Source: Sphingomonadaceae bacterium (GTDB lineage Bacteria > Pseudomonadota > Alphaproteobacteria > Sphingomonadales > Sphingomonadaceae). From it: 64,000 bases of DNA. The stretch lies in NCBI GenBank assembly GCA_027533105.1, contig JAPZTW010000001.1, positions 124,001 to 188,000 on the forward strand. Direction: 5' to 3'. Under the pieces are notes generated by a model. It did not search any database and was not told the DNA's origin. It worked only from the letters and a program-made list of their open reading frames with translations. Below are positions 62,858 through 64,000 of this stretch, in pieces. Within the stretch, counting starts at the first letter, position 1. Every line of letters begins with the position of its first letter. Position numbers and translations under genes: made by a program.

Positions 62858-64000
62858 ATGACTTACACTTCCAGCCTTTTGCGCCTGCTCGAAGAGCGTG
62901 GCTACATCCACCAGATGACCGATGCCGAAGGGCTGGATGCCCTGGCCGCGAAGCAGGTCGTGCCCGGCTATATCGGCTTCGATGCCACCGCGCCCTCGCT
63001 CCACGTCGGCAGCCTGGTGCAGATCATGCTGCTGCGCCGCCTGCAGCAGGCCGGGCACAAGCCGGTGGTGCTGATGGGCGGCGGCACGACCCGGATCGGC
63101 GATCCGACCGGGCGCGATGAAAGCCGCAAGATGCTGAGCGATGCGACGATCGAGGCCAACATCGCCTCGATCCGCACGATCTTCGAACGCTTCCTGACCT
63201 TTGGCGACGGCCCGACCGACGCGGTGATGGTCAACAACCACGACTGGCTGGGCAAGCTGGGCTATATCGAGCTGCTGCAGGAAGTGGGCACGCACTTCAC
63301 GGTCAACCGGATGCTGACCTTCGATTCGGTCAAGCTGCGGCTGGAACGCGAACAGCCGATGACCTTCCTGGAATTCAACTACATGATTCTCCAGGGCTAC
63401 GATTTCCGCCACCTGGCGAAGACCATGGGCGTGCGCCTGCAGATGGGCGGCAGCGACCAGTGGGGCAATATCGTCAACGGCGTCGAACTGTCGCGCCGGA
63501 TGGACCAGACCGAGGTGTTCGGCGTCACCACCCCGCTGCTGACCACGGCCGACGGAGCCAAGATGGGCAAGACCGCGGCTGGCGCCGTCTGGCTCAACGA
63601 CGATGCTCTGCCGAGCTACGATTTCTGGCAGTACTGGCGCAATGTCGATGACCGCGACGTCGGCAAGTTCCTGCGCCTGTTCACCGATCTGCCGCTGGAC
63701 GAGATTGCCCGGCTTGAAGCGCTGGAAGGCAGCGAGATCAATGCTGCCAAGGTCGTACTGGCCAACGAAGTGACCGCGCTGTGCCGTGGCAAGGAGGCTG
63801 CCGCAGCGGCCGAATCGACCGCGCAGGCGACCTTTGCCGCCGGCGGCGTGGGCGACGATCTGCCCGAGCTTGAACTGCCCACCGATGGCATGCCCCTGGT
63901 CGATGCGCTGGTCGGGATCGGCTTTGCCGCAAGCAAGGGCGAGGCCAAGCGGCTGATCGCCGGCGGCGGCGCGCGGGTCGATGGCACGGCGATCACCGAT
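62858..64000 (+). CDS. tyrS: Tyrosyl-tRNA synthetase (5' part, cut by window end)
   Basis: 381 codons are present and the frame is open at base 64000. Class I marks: [19 protein letters not shown] (HIGH equivalent), [34 protein letters not shown] (tyrosine pocket) and the KMSKS equivalent [12 protein letters not shown]. An S4 RNA-binding domain begins at the cut ([20 protein letters not shown]). The protein charges tRNA-Tyr. The missing 3' end is expected to be short. Confidence 0.97.
   Translation, partial: MTYTSSLLRLLEERGYIHQMTDAEGLDALAAKQVVPGYIGFDATAPSLHVGSLVQIMLLRRLQQAGHKPVVLMGGGTTRIGDPTGRDESRKMLSDATIEANIASIRTIFERFLTFGDGPTDAVMVNNHDWLGKLGYIELLQEVGTHFTVNRMLTFDSVKLRLEREQPMTFLEFNYMILQGYDFRHLAKTMGVRLQMGGSDQWGNIVNGVELSRRMDQTEVFGVTTPLLTTADGAKMGKTAAGAVWLNDDALPSYDFWQYWRNVDDRDVGKFLRLFTDLPLDEIARLEALEGSEINAAKVVLANEVTALCRGKEAAAAAESTAQATFAAGGVGDDLPELELPTDGMPLVDALVGIGFAASKGEAKRLIAGGGARVDGTAITD

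Overview
The window is a GC-rich (clearly above 60 % by eye), densely packed chromosomal segment of an alphaproteobacterium. The closest match is the Sphingomonadales (a Novosphingobium/Sphingomonas-like organism). Evidence for this: the dusB-ntrB-ntrC-ntrY-ntrX-hfq-hflX order, a fused ispDF, lipA followed by a RatA/Coq10-type gene, a PDH-type E2-lpdA pair, a CTG/GTG/ATG start mix with many 1- and 4-bp start/stop overlaps, and a double-domain Hfq. Nearly everything is core genome. I see no insertion sequence, prophage, CRISPR array, rRNA gene or plasmid gene, and no gene-free stretch longer than 300 bases. The window opens inside a TPR-type gene (3' end only) and closes inside tyrS (5' part only).

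Layout. 1-2.2 kb: end of a TPR protein with a terminator, then a minus-strand operon for an SbtA-type bicarbonate permease, a PII-like protein and a beta-carbonic anhydrase. 2.2-5.8 kb: lipA-ratA, converging on pncC/cinA, a small secreted protein and ispDF. 5.9-15.1 kb: the nitrogen/redox two-component block dusB-ntrBC-ntrYX, then tandem-domain hfq and hflX. 15.1-24.0 kb: minus-strand mazG, a 55-residue membrane protein, a PhnP-like MBL hydrolase, tatD, metG, holB, tmk, dacA, rlpA-like and mltB. From the small membrane gene back to tmk/dacA this reads as one long coupled operon for cell wall, replication and translation. 24.1-28 kb: tRNA-Ser(UGA) with a nearby copy of its 3' end, csaA, lpdA, pdhC, a universal stress protein. 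28-37.9 kb: rnr, an archaeal/eukaryal-type proS, phaR, alr, an MHS transporter, a degenerate IscU-like scaffold, cvpA, radA and a 66-residue membrane protein. 37.9-47.1 kb: a 771-residue patatin-like phospholipase, a secreted MBL hydrolase, the chaperone set dnaJ, dnaK, grpE and hrcA, plus a PCuAC copper chaperone linked to a small HExxH protein. 47.2-52.6 kb: rph-rdgB-hemW-xerC, then dedA, gshB, yraN and rsmI. 53.5-64 kb: LpoA/LppC-like lipoprotein, parE, a MoxR/VWA pair, an Amj-type lipid II flippase, a minus-strand DOMON-NamZ-MFS operon and tyrS.

How it works together. The window joins housekeeping modules rather than one accessory system: nitrogen and redox signalling (NtrBC/NtrYX), RNA-based regulation and turnover (Hfq, RNase R, RNase PH, HflX), the heat-shock chaperones with their repressor HrcA, and a scattered but repeated theme of peptidoglycan (DacA, MltB, RlpA-like, Alr, LpoA-like, Amj, NamZ). 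The most unusual items are the tandem Hfq, the SbtA/PII-like/carbonic anhydrase operon in what looks like a heterotroph, an Amj flippase beside a NamZ operon, the repeat-rich region ahead of phaR, a strong hairpin between dnaK and dnaJ, and a gene whose N-terminus implies a CTG start. Most convergent gene pairs overlap at their stops and leave no room for terminators.
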